From: Plasmopara viticola
Lineage: Eukaryota > Oomycota > Peronosporomycetes > Peronosporales > Peronosporaceae
Length of the DNA stretch: 64,000 nt
Direction of reading: 5' to 3'
Assembly: GCA_001695595.3 (NCBI GenBank)
Contig: MBPM02000007.1
Location: forward strand, 310,001-374,000
The position numbers and the translations under genes are program-made. Positions 12,001 through 24,300 of this stretch are shown piece by piece. Position 1 is the stretch's first letter; each line of letters begins with the position of its first letter. The notes beneath the pieces were generated by a model. It was not told where the DNA came from. It ran no database searches and was given only the letters and a program-made list of their open reading frames with translations.

Positions 12001-12695
12001 AATTGATGGAGTTCCATATACTTGTTTGTGAGTAGCACACGAGGTGGGCTAAACTGGATTGGGACGGAGACTCGATTCCCATCATTATTTACGTAGCGCT
12101 TCACCACACTTCCAACTATGACTTCATTCAGATCATCTGTAAATTCTGTTGAAAAGGAGGTCCTAGCTTTAAGATTAGGGTATCTTTTTCCCATGGACGA
12201 CCAGAATTGTACTTCGTATAAAATCGGGCATTTGATGTCACACCGAATGCGTTGAGTAATTTGCTTGAAGTGTGAATGTGTTTGACGGATGCTATGTTAA
12301 CGGACCCCGCGTTGAAACTAAAGGTTTCGTACGTGTACCTTATTGTTTCAAAGCACGATTTCTTTTGACCCACGTCTAGATAAATTTGCTTTGGATAAAA
12401 GCAATTACGTGATTGAAACCACTTTTGCTTATTTATTAAATCTACGATCTACGCACAGTTTGTGTTAAATTGTGTGTGGACGCACAAGTAGCACTCGAAA
12501 GAAAAGCCTCCAAACCCTTATGCGAAGCACATCGTAATGAACCAAACACATGTATCCAACCATAACTTCCTTCTCTTAAAAATACAAAATATATGCGTCA
12601 TTTTTTTCTAAAATCAATACTGTATTTCTGAAAGAACTGTACCAAAAAATAGTATTTTGGGTAGGTGATCGGTGGGTAATGAAATCGGCGAAAGT
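9001..12695. other. AT-rich stretch without recognisable genes
   Basis: Only short frames with no known domain are visible. The part at 9115-9170 reads ALVLDFEKVFDRAE in one frame, which faintly resembles a LINE reverse transcriptase block, but nothing around it supports that. The diverged repeat copy 2 lies at 11165-11283. Confidence 0.5.
11165..11283 (+). repeat. Diverged dispersed repeat, copy 2
   Basis: Partner of 4305-4420, same orientation, with the same order of short conserved blocks. One frame here stays open and reads AAAFAASFIPSSWNAPIRQTF, while the other copy has drifted. Confidence 0.55.
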
Positions 12696-12700
12696 GAAAC

Positions 12701-12845
12701 TTTTAAATTACACCGCTGAATGCATGTTGAACAGGCGTATGGCTTCACAGTATTTTCAAGTACGTCGCAGTTAGTAACTACATATGGTAGCCGTTCATTG
12801 GTCAAGAAAAATATATTCACTTCGGTTTCTACTTTCTACTGAACA
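12701..12845 (+). repeat. 5' LTR of the Copia element (145 bp)
   Basis: It ends in CTACTGAACA. Its first two bases are TT where the 3' LTR has the expected TG, so the terminal dinucleotide is mutated. The internal region starts at 12846, where no clear initiator-methionine tRNA primer site is visible. Confidence 0.92.
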
Positions 12846-12893
12846 GGTTAACAACCGCAAACAACAGCCTCGCATCACCACACCTTCACCGCC

Positions 12894-15800
12894 ATGACTA
12901 CCAAGCGCACCAAAGTCCTCCTAGGAGATGGTTACTACTACCATTGGGAGTTCAACATGAGGATGGCCCTCGCAAGAAAAGAGCTACTGGGGCACATTAT
13001 GGGTGCGAAGGACGAGAGCGAAATAACGGAGACGTGGCTCGTGAATGACGCCAAGGCATTGAGTATAATTGCCCAGGGCGTCAAGATTAAACACCAGACC
13101 AAGATACGGTCTGCTCCTCGTGCCTTGGAGGCATGGGGAACGCTTCGCGATTTCTACCATCGTTTCATCCTACACAACCGTGTCACGATGACACGGTGCC
13201 TTCATGAGTTTAAGATAGAGAGTGGCAATCGCATGGTGGAACATTTGGACGCGTTTGATGAGCTGGTCGTGGGACTCCAGATGACGGGAGAGCCGGTGGA
13301 TGAATCAAGACAGCTAGCGGTGCTTCTAGGAAGCTTGCCGGCGGAGTACGAAATAATATCTTCTATCGTGGAGAACGCCAAGGACATCACTCTGATCGAA
13401 GTCAAGGAGAAGCTATTGAAGGAGTCAGACAGACTACAGAAGAAGGAAGCAAGTGAGAAAGCGTTTCGAGCCACATACAATGATGGACGAATCAAGGGCA
13501 GACGAGGAAGTGGCCGCAAGAGTTTCGCGCCACGCAAGGGCGGCAGTTTTTGGGGGAAATGCTTCAACTGTGACCAGACTGGTCATATGAAACGGGACTG
13601 CCCAGCTGCTGAGAACCGTTCCATAAACCGTTATAGCGGTAATGATGCGGTGTTTGCTGTGGAAGATGAGCAATCAATAAGCTGGCTGATCGACAGTGGT
13701 GCGACGTCATACATGGCCCCTCACCGAAGTCACTTGATCGACTTCAAGCAACTTAAAGCCGACGTCAAGGTAACAATTGCAGACGGCAGAAAGTTACGTA
13801 TCGAAGGAGCTGGAACGGTGAAGCTTATTGGCTTAAATGGAAGACGCATATCGATGATGGAAGTGCTGCTTATCCCTGGACTCGACAGACGTCTACTGTC
13901 GGTGGGAAAGCTTGCCGAACGTGAACTAAGTGTGGAGTTTCCGCGTGCTTCGTGCATCATTTGGGACAAGAACGAAGCTTCGGCAACTGGGACAAGAAAT
14001 GGGAAAGCTTTCACACTGGATTGTCAGCAAAAGGAGGCACGATTGGTGCAATATTCGGGAGCCGATAGTCAGTGGGAGTTATGGCACGCTCGTATGGGAT
14101 ATCCAAGTGAGGACGTTTTAGTGAAGACTATGCGATCCACAGAAGGTATTCCTGCGCATAAACAAGGTATCAAGACCCTGTGTGGTGGGTGCATGAAGGG
14201 CAAGCAGGCGATCGAAGCCTTTCCAGGACACTCCATGACAAAGATATCACGTGTATTGACGCAGACGTGATGGGACCCATGAAGACACTTTCGAAAGGAG
14301 GTGCTAAATACATTTTGACTTTTGTGGATGATTATTCACGATATGTGGTGGCTTACTTTCTCGCAAAGAAGAGTGAAGTTGCCGACAAGATCAAGATGTA
14401 CAAAGCACTGCATGAGAATCAATGGAGAACCCGTATCAAGTGCCTGCGTTCGGACAATGGAACGGAGTTTGTCAACAAGACAGTAACGGATTAATGTCAG
14501 CGAAACGGTATCATGCATCAGAGTACAGTAGCATACAGTCCCCAACAAAACGGAACTGCAGAACGAATAAGCCGTACGATAATGGAATAGGCACGGAGCA
14601 TGCTACACTACAAGTGCGTTCCGACATGTTGGTGGGCAGAGGCAGTAAGCACTGCGGTATACCTGATCAACCGCCCTCCTAATACAATGCACCCAAACAA
14701 CACCCCATATGAACTGGGATTTAAGATGAAGCCTCGGATGAATCATCTTAGGGTGTTCGGGTCTGACGGATATGCTCACGTTGATCAAGTGAAGAGGACA
14801 AAGCTCGAAGCCAAAAGTTTTAGGTGCATGTTTCTTGGTTGTGCCGAAGACACCAAGGGGTACCGAGCTTACGATTTGGAGAAAGGTAAGATATCAGTAT
14901 CACGGTCGGTAAAGCTGGACGAGCGTGAAGTGGGCGGCATTTATGTGACGCACCCGCCCAAACAAATAAAAGTGATTTACGTAACCAAAAACTACGATGA
15001 AAGTGCAGTGTCCGGGCCGACAGAACACCAACAAGGATCAAGATGAACCTATGGAGTGTGAAGAAGAAGATGGAATTCCAGATGCTCCGATGAATGAGGA
15101 GGAGTCCAACACAAATGAGTCAAGGATTGAGATGCTTCGATTACCGCCCTCAGTACACTTTGAACTGACAGAGTATAGAACTCCTACACTGGATGCACAG
15201 GAAGATCGATTATTTTTCTTACCGCAAGTGGAACGTTCAAGGCGTACACATGAATCAATGTTGCTGTTGGAGAACAGATCAGATACCGATGAAAGTCTGG
15301 AAGGAAGCGAAGGACCACCGTCTTCAAGACGTGCAAGGATTGATGAAGACGGCATTTTAGCTGAAGCTATTCTCGCTTAAGATGTGAGTGTTGAAAAAGA
15401 ATCAGTTTTGCCTATCACGTATGCGCGGGCAATGTCTAGTGACGAGGCAGAACAGTGGCGACAAGCGATGGACGCCGAATTACAGTCGCATCACCAAAAC
15501 AAAACATGGACACTCGTTCCACGAGAATCAACCGGACGCACGATTGGATGCCGCTGGGTTTTTGCTAAGAAGCGTGACCAGAATGGATGTGTTGTGCGCT
15601 ACAAAGCACGATTGGTGGCTAAAGGTTTCAAGCAGAAATACGGCGTGGAATTCTTCGAGACTTACTCTCCAGTGGCCAACATAAACTCAATTCGAGTTGT
15701 ACTCGCAGTGTGTGCGGTATTAGGCTACAAAATTGAACAAGTGGACCTTTCTCAACAGTGTGCTGTCGGATCGCGCTCACATGGAAGCTCCGATTGGTGT

Positions 15801-16973
15801 AAGGGAGCTCAAGAATTTGCGCGCCAGCTGAACAAAGCAATATATGAACTCAAGCAAGCTACAAGCGCTTGGAACAAGACGATTCACCACGTCTTCAAGA
15901 AGAACAATTTTGAAAGTTGTGGAGCGGATCAATGCGTCTACGTGAAGAAAGTAAAAGAAGGTTTTGTGTACGCATGTCTTTATGTCAATGATATGATCAT
16001 TGCAGCCAAGACGAGCGACGTAATTCTAGAGGCAAAGGGGATGCCAAAAGGTGTTTTCAAGATGAAGGATCTCGGTATGGCGAAGTTCATCTTGGGCATG
16101 GAGATCGACCACGACATGACAGCTTCCACACTAATGGTCAAGCAAACACGCTACATTAGCGACGTGGCTGAGTGATTTGAACAGAAAAACGCCAAGAACG
16201 TCGACAATCCGTGTACGTCCGGTCTCAAGCTGTCAACATCACAGTCACCGAGTACAGAAGCTGAGCGTTCGGAGATGCGGTCAAGACCATACCGCTCACT
16301 AATTGGATGTCTGCTATGTATGTTACAACTTGCACTCGGCCGGACGTCGCATACACAACTGTCTCGATTTCCCGAGAATCCGGGGATACCACATTGGAAC
16401 GCCGCAATTCGTGTATTGCGCTACTTGACTTCGACACGTCATCATGGGATCGTTTACCAAAGAGAGACGGGAAAGGTGATTGTTGAAGCTTTTTCGGATG
16501 CTGACTGGGGTAGCAACACCGATGACAGACGGTCTGTCTCAGGTGTGCTGATCAACATTGGTAAAGCTCCGGTTGTATTCAAGTCCAAGTATCAGAGAAC
16601 CGTCGCACTAAGTTCCGCAGAAGCAGAGTGTATGGCGCTAAGCTTGTGCACACAAGAAGTACATTGGGCGCGCGCAATGCTCAAGGACGTGGGTCAAGAA
16701 CAAGTGGGAGGCACGCAAGTATGGAAGGACAATCAAGGTGCGATAGCTTTGGCAAACAACGCGGGCTACCACGCAAGTTCAAAGCACGTGGACATCAGAC
16801 ATCACTTTATTTGGGAGAACGTTCAGCATGAATTACTCAAGATTGGCTACATTGATACGAAGAGTCAGCTTGCAGATATGCTCACCAAGGCGCTTGGAAC
16901 CAAGATGCTGAAGTATCTGCGCGAAGCCTCCGGAATCAAGACCAAGTCAGCAACAAAGGACACACAGCATTAG
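12894..16973 (+). pseudogene. Copia gag-pol polyprotein, degenerate
   Basis: ATG 12894 opens a 458-codon frame: gag, a CX2CX4HX4C zinc knuckle (residues 223-236), the protease motif DSGA (267-270) and a GAG-pre-integrase segment (LWHARMGYPSE ... CGGCMKGKQ). Near 14245 the frame shifts into the integrase core (ADVMGPM, FVDDYSRY, SDNGTEF). A stop lies at 14492-14494 and another near 14588. The reverse transcriptase starts around 15384 after a TAA. A double frameshift near 15742-15840 hides the expected AFLN ... MEAPIGV block, and the catalytic YVDD box reads YVND because codon 15987-15989 is AAT. A TGA at 16173 precedes the RNase H part (SDADW, SSAEAE, KDNQGA, HVDIRHHF). The element cannot replicate on its own. 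Confidence 0.93.
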
Positions 16974-16986
16974 CGGTGACTGGGAG

Positions 16987-17132
16987 TGTTAAAATTACAC
17001 CGCTGAATGCATTTTGAACAGGTAGTTGGCTTCACAGTATTTACAAGTATGTCACAGTTAGTAATTGCATGTGGTAGCCGTTCATTGGTCAAGATAAATA
17101 TTTTCACCCCGGTTTCTACATTCTACTCAACA
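16987..17132 (+). repeat. 3' LTR of the Copia element (146 bp)
   Basis: It begins TGTTAAAATTACACC and ends CTACTCAACA, giving the expected TG...CA ends. A short purine-rich stretch (GACTGGGAG) lies directly before it and may be the polypurine tract. Confidence 0.92.
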
Positions 17133-17137
17133 GAAAC

Positions 17138-17642
17138 GAGTTCGGAACCAACGCCCGCTACGTTGGTGGGGATCTCTGGGATCTTTTGTGTCGAAATCGG
17201 AGCAATATTCGTGGAGATATGTAATACTGAAGAGGCCATCCGATCCTATGATTGACATGCCTGCTAGTCAGAAGATATCATATTTTCAAGTGTCACCAAT
17301 ATCTTATGCACCATTTTATACAAATCATCATGAACGGATGGTACTATTGTATTGTATTGTATTACGTTATCGCGTTGCCAAGTTATGCACGTGCTAGGCT
17401 CAGTCACGGCATAGAGTGGTGTCCGCATACGTCGGGTCTCGTTCGGCGGGCAGTGCAGCCAGCACCGAGGTCGTGAGGGTCTTCCATTATTTTGTTTAGC
17501 TCTGACTTGGCAAGAGCCCAGGTGGCGCCCTGGTGCTGGAGACCGTCACGTCGAGGGTGAGACTCGTTAGAGACCTGCAGATGCCCGAGAGCACCTGCCC
17601 GAAGCGCGCGAGCATTGAGCCCCCGCGCTTGGAAGGACCAAA
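17138..17642. other. Spacer between Copia element and inverted repeat
   Basis: No gene is recognisable. A GTATT pentamer run lies near 17341-17365. Base composition becomes GC-rich from about 17400 onward, which suggests that the decayed element described next may already begin here. Confidence 0.4.
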
Positions 17643-17694
17643 ATGTGTACTGGGTAATAATTTAGTCTCTTATCAATTATTACCCAGTACACAT
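17643..17694. repeat. Perfect 20-bp inverted repeat with 12-base loop
   Basis: The left arm 17643-17662 starts ATGTGTACTGGGTAA and is exactly complementary to 17675-17694. The AT-rich palindrome sits inside a GC-rich stretch next to the transposase-like relic, so it may be a terminal or subterminal structure of that element. Confidence 0.85.
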
Positions 17695-17698
17695 ATTA

Positions 17699-20600
17699 TC
17701 ATAAGTGGACCTGGCGTTTCCGCTTCGTCACTAGTGACGCCACTGTCTCGACGCGTACTCGTTCAAGTGCTAGCCAACGCTCGAGTCGTGCGGCTGAGTG
17801 CGTGCGCACAATGCGACCACGCCGCACATGCTGAAGCATCGTCATCGTGGCCTCCACACGTCGCTCCTGCCTGAGTGGCTGCATCTCACGAAACGGCAGC
17901 TTCTCAGCTCCTGGCGCCACGCCAGCTGCACACAAGCTGAAGCGCTGTCTTTGCAGCTTCCTCCCACCGCCTCTGTCGTATGCGAGCGGCCTCTGCACGT
18001 GCGAGGCACTGGTGACACCGTTTCTGATGCGCATGCGTCGCACGATCGCTAGTCGCCAGTTCTTGCATTGATAGCGCGGGAATCCGTGAGCAACCCGTGA
18101 GGTCCAACAGCAACAACGACGGGCATCTATCCGCGAGCCACGACAGCGCCGTCTCCGTGATCGTTACCAGCTCCTTCAGCCAGAGATATTACAGTGAAGT
18201 TGCTGTCGTAGGCGACTCGTTCAGCGCTATAATCGCCATGTTGCTGGGGTACTTGCAGCTAGGGACTTCGAGTTTTTTCACCGGCGGAGTCACTCTCGAG
18301 ATCTCGTGGGGTGTCGCGTCGGCCAGGCGTCACAATGCCCCAGAGTCAGGTGTGGTAGGAGATAGGCGCGTGGGGAGACGGTGTCGTGAATGCGTGGTCG
18401 TCCACACGACTGCGGTCCTGGAGCGTGAGTGCAGTGCACTGCTTGGCGTAGCAACTCAGGAGCTCACGCGAGGAGCATGAAAGATGCAGCAGAAGTAGTG
18501 GCAGCGATAGGTCTCAAGCCGAGTGGAACACGTCGACGTACGGCTGATGAGCGGTCTCCACATGACGAGCCATTTGCTCTTGTGGCCGCTAATATAGCAG
18601 CGCGTGGCGTCGCTTCACGACGGCGGAGCTTGGGAGGATGATCACGCATTTAAAACTTTGCGATTTCTTGTCGGATTTCGTTCTCCCTGGGGAGATCACA
18701 TCGGTCTGAAGGACGTTGCCGCAGTATCTCACGCATTCGTCCCGGCCCAAGCTTGTCTGACTGTCGCCGTTCTCCTTTGAGAAATAGCTCGTGCAGGTCT
18801 GCGCGAAACTCAACTGCATCACGCCTCCCACACATGGACCCTTTCTTCATCCGCATACTTCACCTCGAAGTGAACCCATGCGTGATGATAGTGTCACCGA
18901 TTGCCTCCGTCACAAGTGATGCAGTTCTTGGATCACGCACAGTAAGATCACCGATCCGCTGCATCTCGAGTGTACGCAAAACCGCATACGAGACAGCGTC
19001 CCGAGCAGATACGACGGCCCATATCCCCTCCTTCGACCCTTGTCCACGTTTGATGCCCGAACACTCGTACACCGTCATCGTGAAAGGAGGGCACACCGCG
19101 TACCTACTCGTGGCTGAGCCTCATAGCTCGCCACGCTGCAGATCGAACTGAAAGTCGTTCGCGCGCTTCACGTATCGCCGCACAGCCTTCTCGATCCCTT
19201 CCACTGCCTTCACCAGCTTCTGAAGAGCACCTCGATCATGCGTGACCAGCTCAACGACACAGTTGCGTAGCCCACCTCGGCTCGTTAGACTCACGACGGC
19301 TTGCGTCGGTGGTTTGCAGTCGTTTCCTTCTCGCACCCACGCCAACAACAATTGCATCGCCCGGGCAAAGTGCGCATGTAAGATGCTTTTGCGGTCTTGT
19401 GTTTCAGTGTGCACGCAGCGAGTTACTGGAATCCCGTGAATGGCCGACACCAGCGGAAGCAGGCGCAGGATGAACGTGTTTTGGTTGGAAGCAGCATTGC
19501 CGGACTGAAACACGATCCTCTTGATGTGCGGCAAGTCAAGCTTCAGACGCATCACAATTGCTACGATCACAGATAACACGGCTTCGTTGTCTTGCTTCGT
19601 GTCCGCCATCGACAAGTGGTCGTAGTACAGCCGTAGGTCGATCGCGGTCTGACTCTCAGGATCCAATACGAAGATCCACCGTCTTCTCACGAGCCACAAG
19701 ATGCGACTTCACTGTAGAATCGATAGACGTGCAGTCCGCACAGATGTCGGTCGTTCTGTGCTCGGCAGTGGCGGAGAGACCAAACTCGATATCATGAAGC
19801 GCACATTGTCGTTCTGCAGTCTTGATGCGTGCTTCGAAGCCGTACTTTACAACGAGCACTATCTCCTTCACTAAAGGGTCAGTGATCGCTCGCTCAACCA
19901 TGTACTTGAGAACGATGCCATGGTCATTTACTAGAACCCAACGACATAATCGACGGCTCTTCGCTCTTAAGCGTCACCAGCAGTCAGAGCACTGGCGATG
20001 CGATCAAATGTAGAGACCGAGACAGTTCCATCATTCGAATGACTGGTCAACGAGCAACGATGCTCGATTGCGTCTTCGCATGATAGCAGGTAGAACCACT
20101 ACCACGCCATTCACTCGAACGTTTTTCACACCCCACGAAAGAAATGACACCTTATTCGGGCAGAATATGGAGGCGAGGACTGCATCGACGATGCTTGGGG
20201 GTAGGCGCTGGACAGTCCGAGGTGTTCGGTCGAGACTGAGGTCACTAATGAGCTTCTCGAGATCTTGTCGAGCGTTTGAAAACGACCTTGGGGCCAAAGT
20301 CAGTACTGGCACAACCTCACAAAGCTGGGGACTCGTACCGCGTGGAGCACAGGAAAGACACGCCCGCAGGACTCGCTTTTTCGTGAATCCTTTCTTGGCT
20401 AATTGATAGCACCGCGCACTTGTCCCGAAAAGTGTGACCTGGACATCGCCCTCAGGATCCCGCAAGCCACCACCAGCAGACGTGATCCGCCCGTATCATG
20501 CACTTCCTGCTCCCTCCTTGCTTCTAAACAGCGCCACGCAGATTTCTTTTGCTGCGCGAGCTGCGGTCTCGATGACCCATCGCGTGGACGTGTCAAGCTT

Positions 20601-21060
20601 ACCGATCAAAGACGTTGGATTCTCGCGAGTCTCTGCTGTGGCTGCGTGCCCATACCAGGATGCGATGGCTTTTGGAGAACCACTCAAAACGTCGTTAGGC
20701 TTTTCGAGAGGGGTGTGGGTTCAGGAGGCGGTACCGGCAAGGAGTACTTCTCTTTTTGGGGAGGGATTGGCTTGAGCCTGAGTAGTGACTCAAAGACGTC
20801 GCCATCCGCGTAGTCGCCACCCGAGTGTCTCGGGCGCTTTCCCTCAGAGACATTATTTGATGGGCCGCGTTGGCCTCTCTTTTGCGTCATCTTGACAGCT
20901 ACGGGGACGCCGTCGTGGTCGCATCCGCAGCGCTTGCACTCACCACACACGGGGCACCGCTTATTCTTGTGAGTACAGCCATCGCGCTAAGTGGCTTGCT
21001 CGCTGTTGCTGAGTCGGAAGAGTGCGATCCGTGTCAATTTGGATGGCAAATTCCCGGCGC
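17699..21060 (-). pseudogene. Decayed transposase-like coding region (GC-rich)
   Basis: A chain of minus-strand frames in successive registers looks like one protein of roughly 1,000 codons. Reading 5' to 3': a Cys-rich segment (CPVCGECKRCGC, about 20970-20915), a low-complexity Pro part, then pieces at 20687-20496, 20465-20031, 19901-19656 and 19699-19121. The last includes FVLDPESQTAIDLRLYYDHL, QSGNAASNQN and CVHTETQDRKS. Further pieces follow at 19096-18860 and 18856-18650, and a C-terminal part near 18116-17904 (RIRQRRWEEAAKTALQLV). The pattern resembles uncharacterised oomycete transposon proteins with a QSDNA-like and an HTETQ-like block, possibly a DDE-type nuclease fold; that is from memory and not proven. 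Composition and codon use differ from the AT-rich surroundings. Many frameshifts make it non-functional. Confidence 0.5.
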
Positions 21061-21210
21061 GAAGCCACAAATCGAAGACTAATCATAAATATGCCGGTGT
21101 TTTGGGACTTTTCGTGTTGATGAGGCATGTCATCGAGCACCCAGATGTCGCACTTAAATGGAGCGATAGCTTTACGTCACCAATGGAAACTCGGGATTGA
21201 AAGCAGATTG

Positions 21211-21320
21211 CGGGGAAGTAAAACATGCGTTAGACTCGTGAATCGCCGCCACATCCAGTGGTGCATTGATGTGGCGATTCTAAGCTTCTGCCGATTTCAC
21301 GAATCGGTGACTACTCCCCG
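21211..21320. repeat. Imperfect 110-bp inverted repeat
   Basis: CGGGGAAGT at the left end faces ACTCCCCG at the right. GTGAATCG faces TTCACGAATCGG, and GAATCGCCGCCACATC faces GATGTGGCGATTC around a short loop. It lies just beyond the Cys-rich start of the transposase-like relic and may be its terminal structure. Confidence 0.5.
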
Positions 21321-24300
21321 TTTTTGGTACAGTTGACTCCGAGAATCCTTGTTAAATTTATTCATCTCGTTTATAAGATTATGCCAGTGCTTAATTCCGG
21401 ATTGTATTGAATGTGGTTTGATTAAATTATTAACATTTTCCATAACATCTTTTTTAATAAATTGACAATTTTAGTTTGGTCAGATACTTGAAAAATTTAG
21501 TACATAATTGCATAAGCTGTCATTAACTCCTTGATCATGTCAGCTTTATGTCTTCGTGATGCACGGCCGATAAGCTTCTGAGTAAACGGTGCGTATATTG
21601 TGCAATTGACTCTTTAACGCCCAGTCCTCTGATCATATTTTGGGAGAAAAAAACATTGTTTGCGATTTTTGATGTGAAACGAACATCATTATTTGCAGAA
21701 AGTTTGCTTTTCAGTTGTCGTTCTCTTGTTTCGCTCTTGAACTTCCAATCTTAACCTATTTTTATATCGCAGCATGACAAAGCTGTACTTAATACAAGTG
21801 CGTATCTTAGAGTATAGAGCACACCGGAAGAAGTAATATTGTACCGTTCATTTTTTTCTATCGGAAGATGTTTTCTCTACAAGACTGATAGTAGTAAATT
21901 CATTGGCTCGATGATTCCAAATCGGTCTCGTCAAATAGTGCTGGGAATTAGAATGTAATCGCGGTGTAACAAATAGAGGATTACAACCAACAGTGAGCTG
22001 CACCAGTCGCCATTTTCATATTCCGTATCTTCTTCGATCTCCAAGAAACGTTTACATCCAACCACATTGTTCGCTCATTATCTTTTAATATGCTCAACGA
22101 CTCACCTTGTGGGCCATCGTTTGTCTTGCCTACGTCAGCTGAGGAAAAGCTTGCGTGGCAATAGTGCAATACGTATTTAATAACAATTTATTGCAGGAAC
22201 CGCAGCAGCTTTGGCAAAATCTAGACCCGTTTCTAATTAATCTCAATTCTAAGCACTAATCTTCCGTCTGCTTTGCTTAGGTCAAATGACCGAATGGTTG
22301 AAAGAGCTTTATCCTTCATACAACAACTTCTGCGGGCTAAATCCTTTGTCGAGAGCAGATGTTCTTCGTGAAATGGGCATCTTGGCTCGACGCTCTCTTA
22401 CTGAGCAAATTTGATTTTCTACCCGCACTCAAACTGAGCAGGTGGTTCTCGTCGGCGTTAAGGAGTTTTGCCATCCGAACTGCTATATACACTCTTATGT
22501 CTTGTCATTGACGTAATCTCAAAGACCGTTATCGTTACCCATCCGAATATCAGTGCTTTGGTGCTCTTAATGCTTACGTGCGACAACTCAATAGCTTGAA
22601 ACGCTAACTCTGCGCTCAACGCGCACATACATTTGCTGTCAACGTGTAGTAAATTGTAAACATATAAAGTCTGCATGAACCAACTTAGTAGCTCTCAAAA
22701 TTTTAATCAAGTTGTCGGTCTACCCCCTTCTAATTTCAGGTCAAGTAAGCAATAACTTTGTAAAATTTATCCACCTCTAGCAATGAGCGAGCTCCAACAC
22801 CCTTATGCAAATGATCCACGTTAAACTTGATGCTTTGCTGTTTACTTCAGATACGCCAGCAATGGGGCCATAGTAACGCTTTTTGTTGTCGGTGGAGCAC
22901 TACGTTTAGGATTGGCTCCACTTGAGCTAAGTTTTCTGTTTTAGGATCTCAGAAAACTTGTCGGCCTTAGAAACATTTTCATTGAATGTACATCGAGATG
23001 CCTGTTTTAATTGTTATTACTGCTTTGGCTTTTCTGATATACACAATTTGATAGGACCGCAATGTGACCCGAAACGCTACTTAGTAAGACTTTGTCATAG
23101 AAATTTTGAGCTCTGGCTCTCTTACGCTATTTAGCAATTGCTGACTTTAATCAGGTGAACCAAGTGTAACGATTAAAGATCAATAGATTGACTGAACGCG
23201 TTCCCAATTTGAGGTCTACAAGCATCCGATAGGTCCTGCATATTAAAACGTGCCAATGAGGTTTGACAGCATAGATAAACTGGCTTTTACGAGTAAGTTA
23301 AGTTGTACGATAGGCTACTCATGCTTTGAAGCCTATGAAATGCAGTCACTGTCGCCAACGTCGCATAAACAATGTGCTCTATAATGTCAAGCTTCGTGCA
23401 TGAAGACGTACAAATGGTGAAACTTAAGCTTCCCAGTTTTTACTCAATTACAAACAAAGCCGCTCTATGATACCGAATTAAATGCTGCCGTCAATCTTTC
23501 TATCGAGATTAAATAGCTAATATTGGCGAGTAGCTTTTAAAAAAGCAATGATAAGATTGTATCCCCGATTCCTTATCTTGAGCAATTTCTGCAAGTATAA
23601 AATGGCTCATATGGGACGGGGTCACAGCACCTTACACGGAAGAGGTGTGCAGAAAAAGAAATGTTCCGGTGGACAACTATTTACTGGTCCTTAATTCATT
23701 AAGTGTGCAACAGTCTAAAGAGTTGTTAAAAAGTACAATATTTTTGTGATGTCAATCCTTCGTTGAAGGCGACCAGATTCGTTATCACAATTAAGACAAA
23801 GACTTTATCCCCTTTGAGGTCGTTTTCAGAATATTTCACTTTGCATACCAGTACAGATCCCAATAGCTTGTCTGTCATCCTCCGGAAGCCAGCTAAACTT
23901 CGACTTGGCACATAGGACGGATAACATCCAATGGAAGGGGGTAGGCAATACTTATCTCTCATTGGCTCTATGCAAAAAAGTCGGCTTTCTGATTTGGCGC
24001 ATATTTGTATGCCTGACGGCTTCGCTCATCAATTAAGCTTTCAACTCTTTTAATATGAGCCAATCTTAGCAGGGCCAAAACTTTCGGCAAATATCCTAAC
24101 CAGCGCAGTAGCGCGTCGGCAAATACACAAACTTTACGTGTGTTCGGCGCGAAAGTTACGTTTGTCAAAAGTGGCAAATATTTCGAGACAAGTGGGGGCT
24201 ATTTTTCGCCAATTGCAAAGATGTGTGGTCAGATCGATCGCAAACGGCTTAAAAGGTGGAAGACGCAGCTAGAATTTCATTCGTGCGATTTCTATTCATG

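Larger units (their letters stand above)
12696..17137 (+). mobile_element. Complete but inactive Copia LTR retrotransposon with GAAAC target duplication
   Basis: A 4.4-kb element is bounded by direct LTRs at 12701-12845 and 16987-17132 and flanked by the perfect 5-bp repeat GAAAC at 12696-12700 and 17133-17137. The internal order is gag, protease, integrase, reverse transcriptase, RNase H, which is the Copia order. The LTRs differ at about 19 of 146 positions by my count (about 87% identity), so the insertion is old. The coding part is broken by several stops and frameshifts. Confidence 0.95.

Noticed and set aside
17341..17365. GTATT repeats as a possible telomere-like array
   Set aside because: Only about three units and not the oomycete telomere sequence TTTAGGG.
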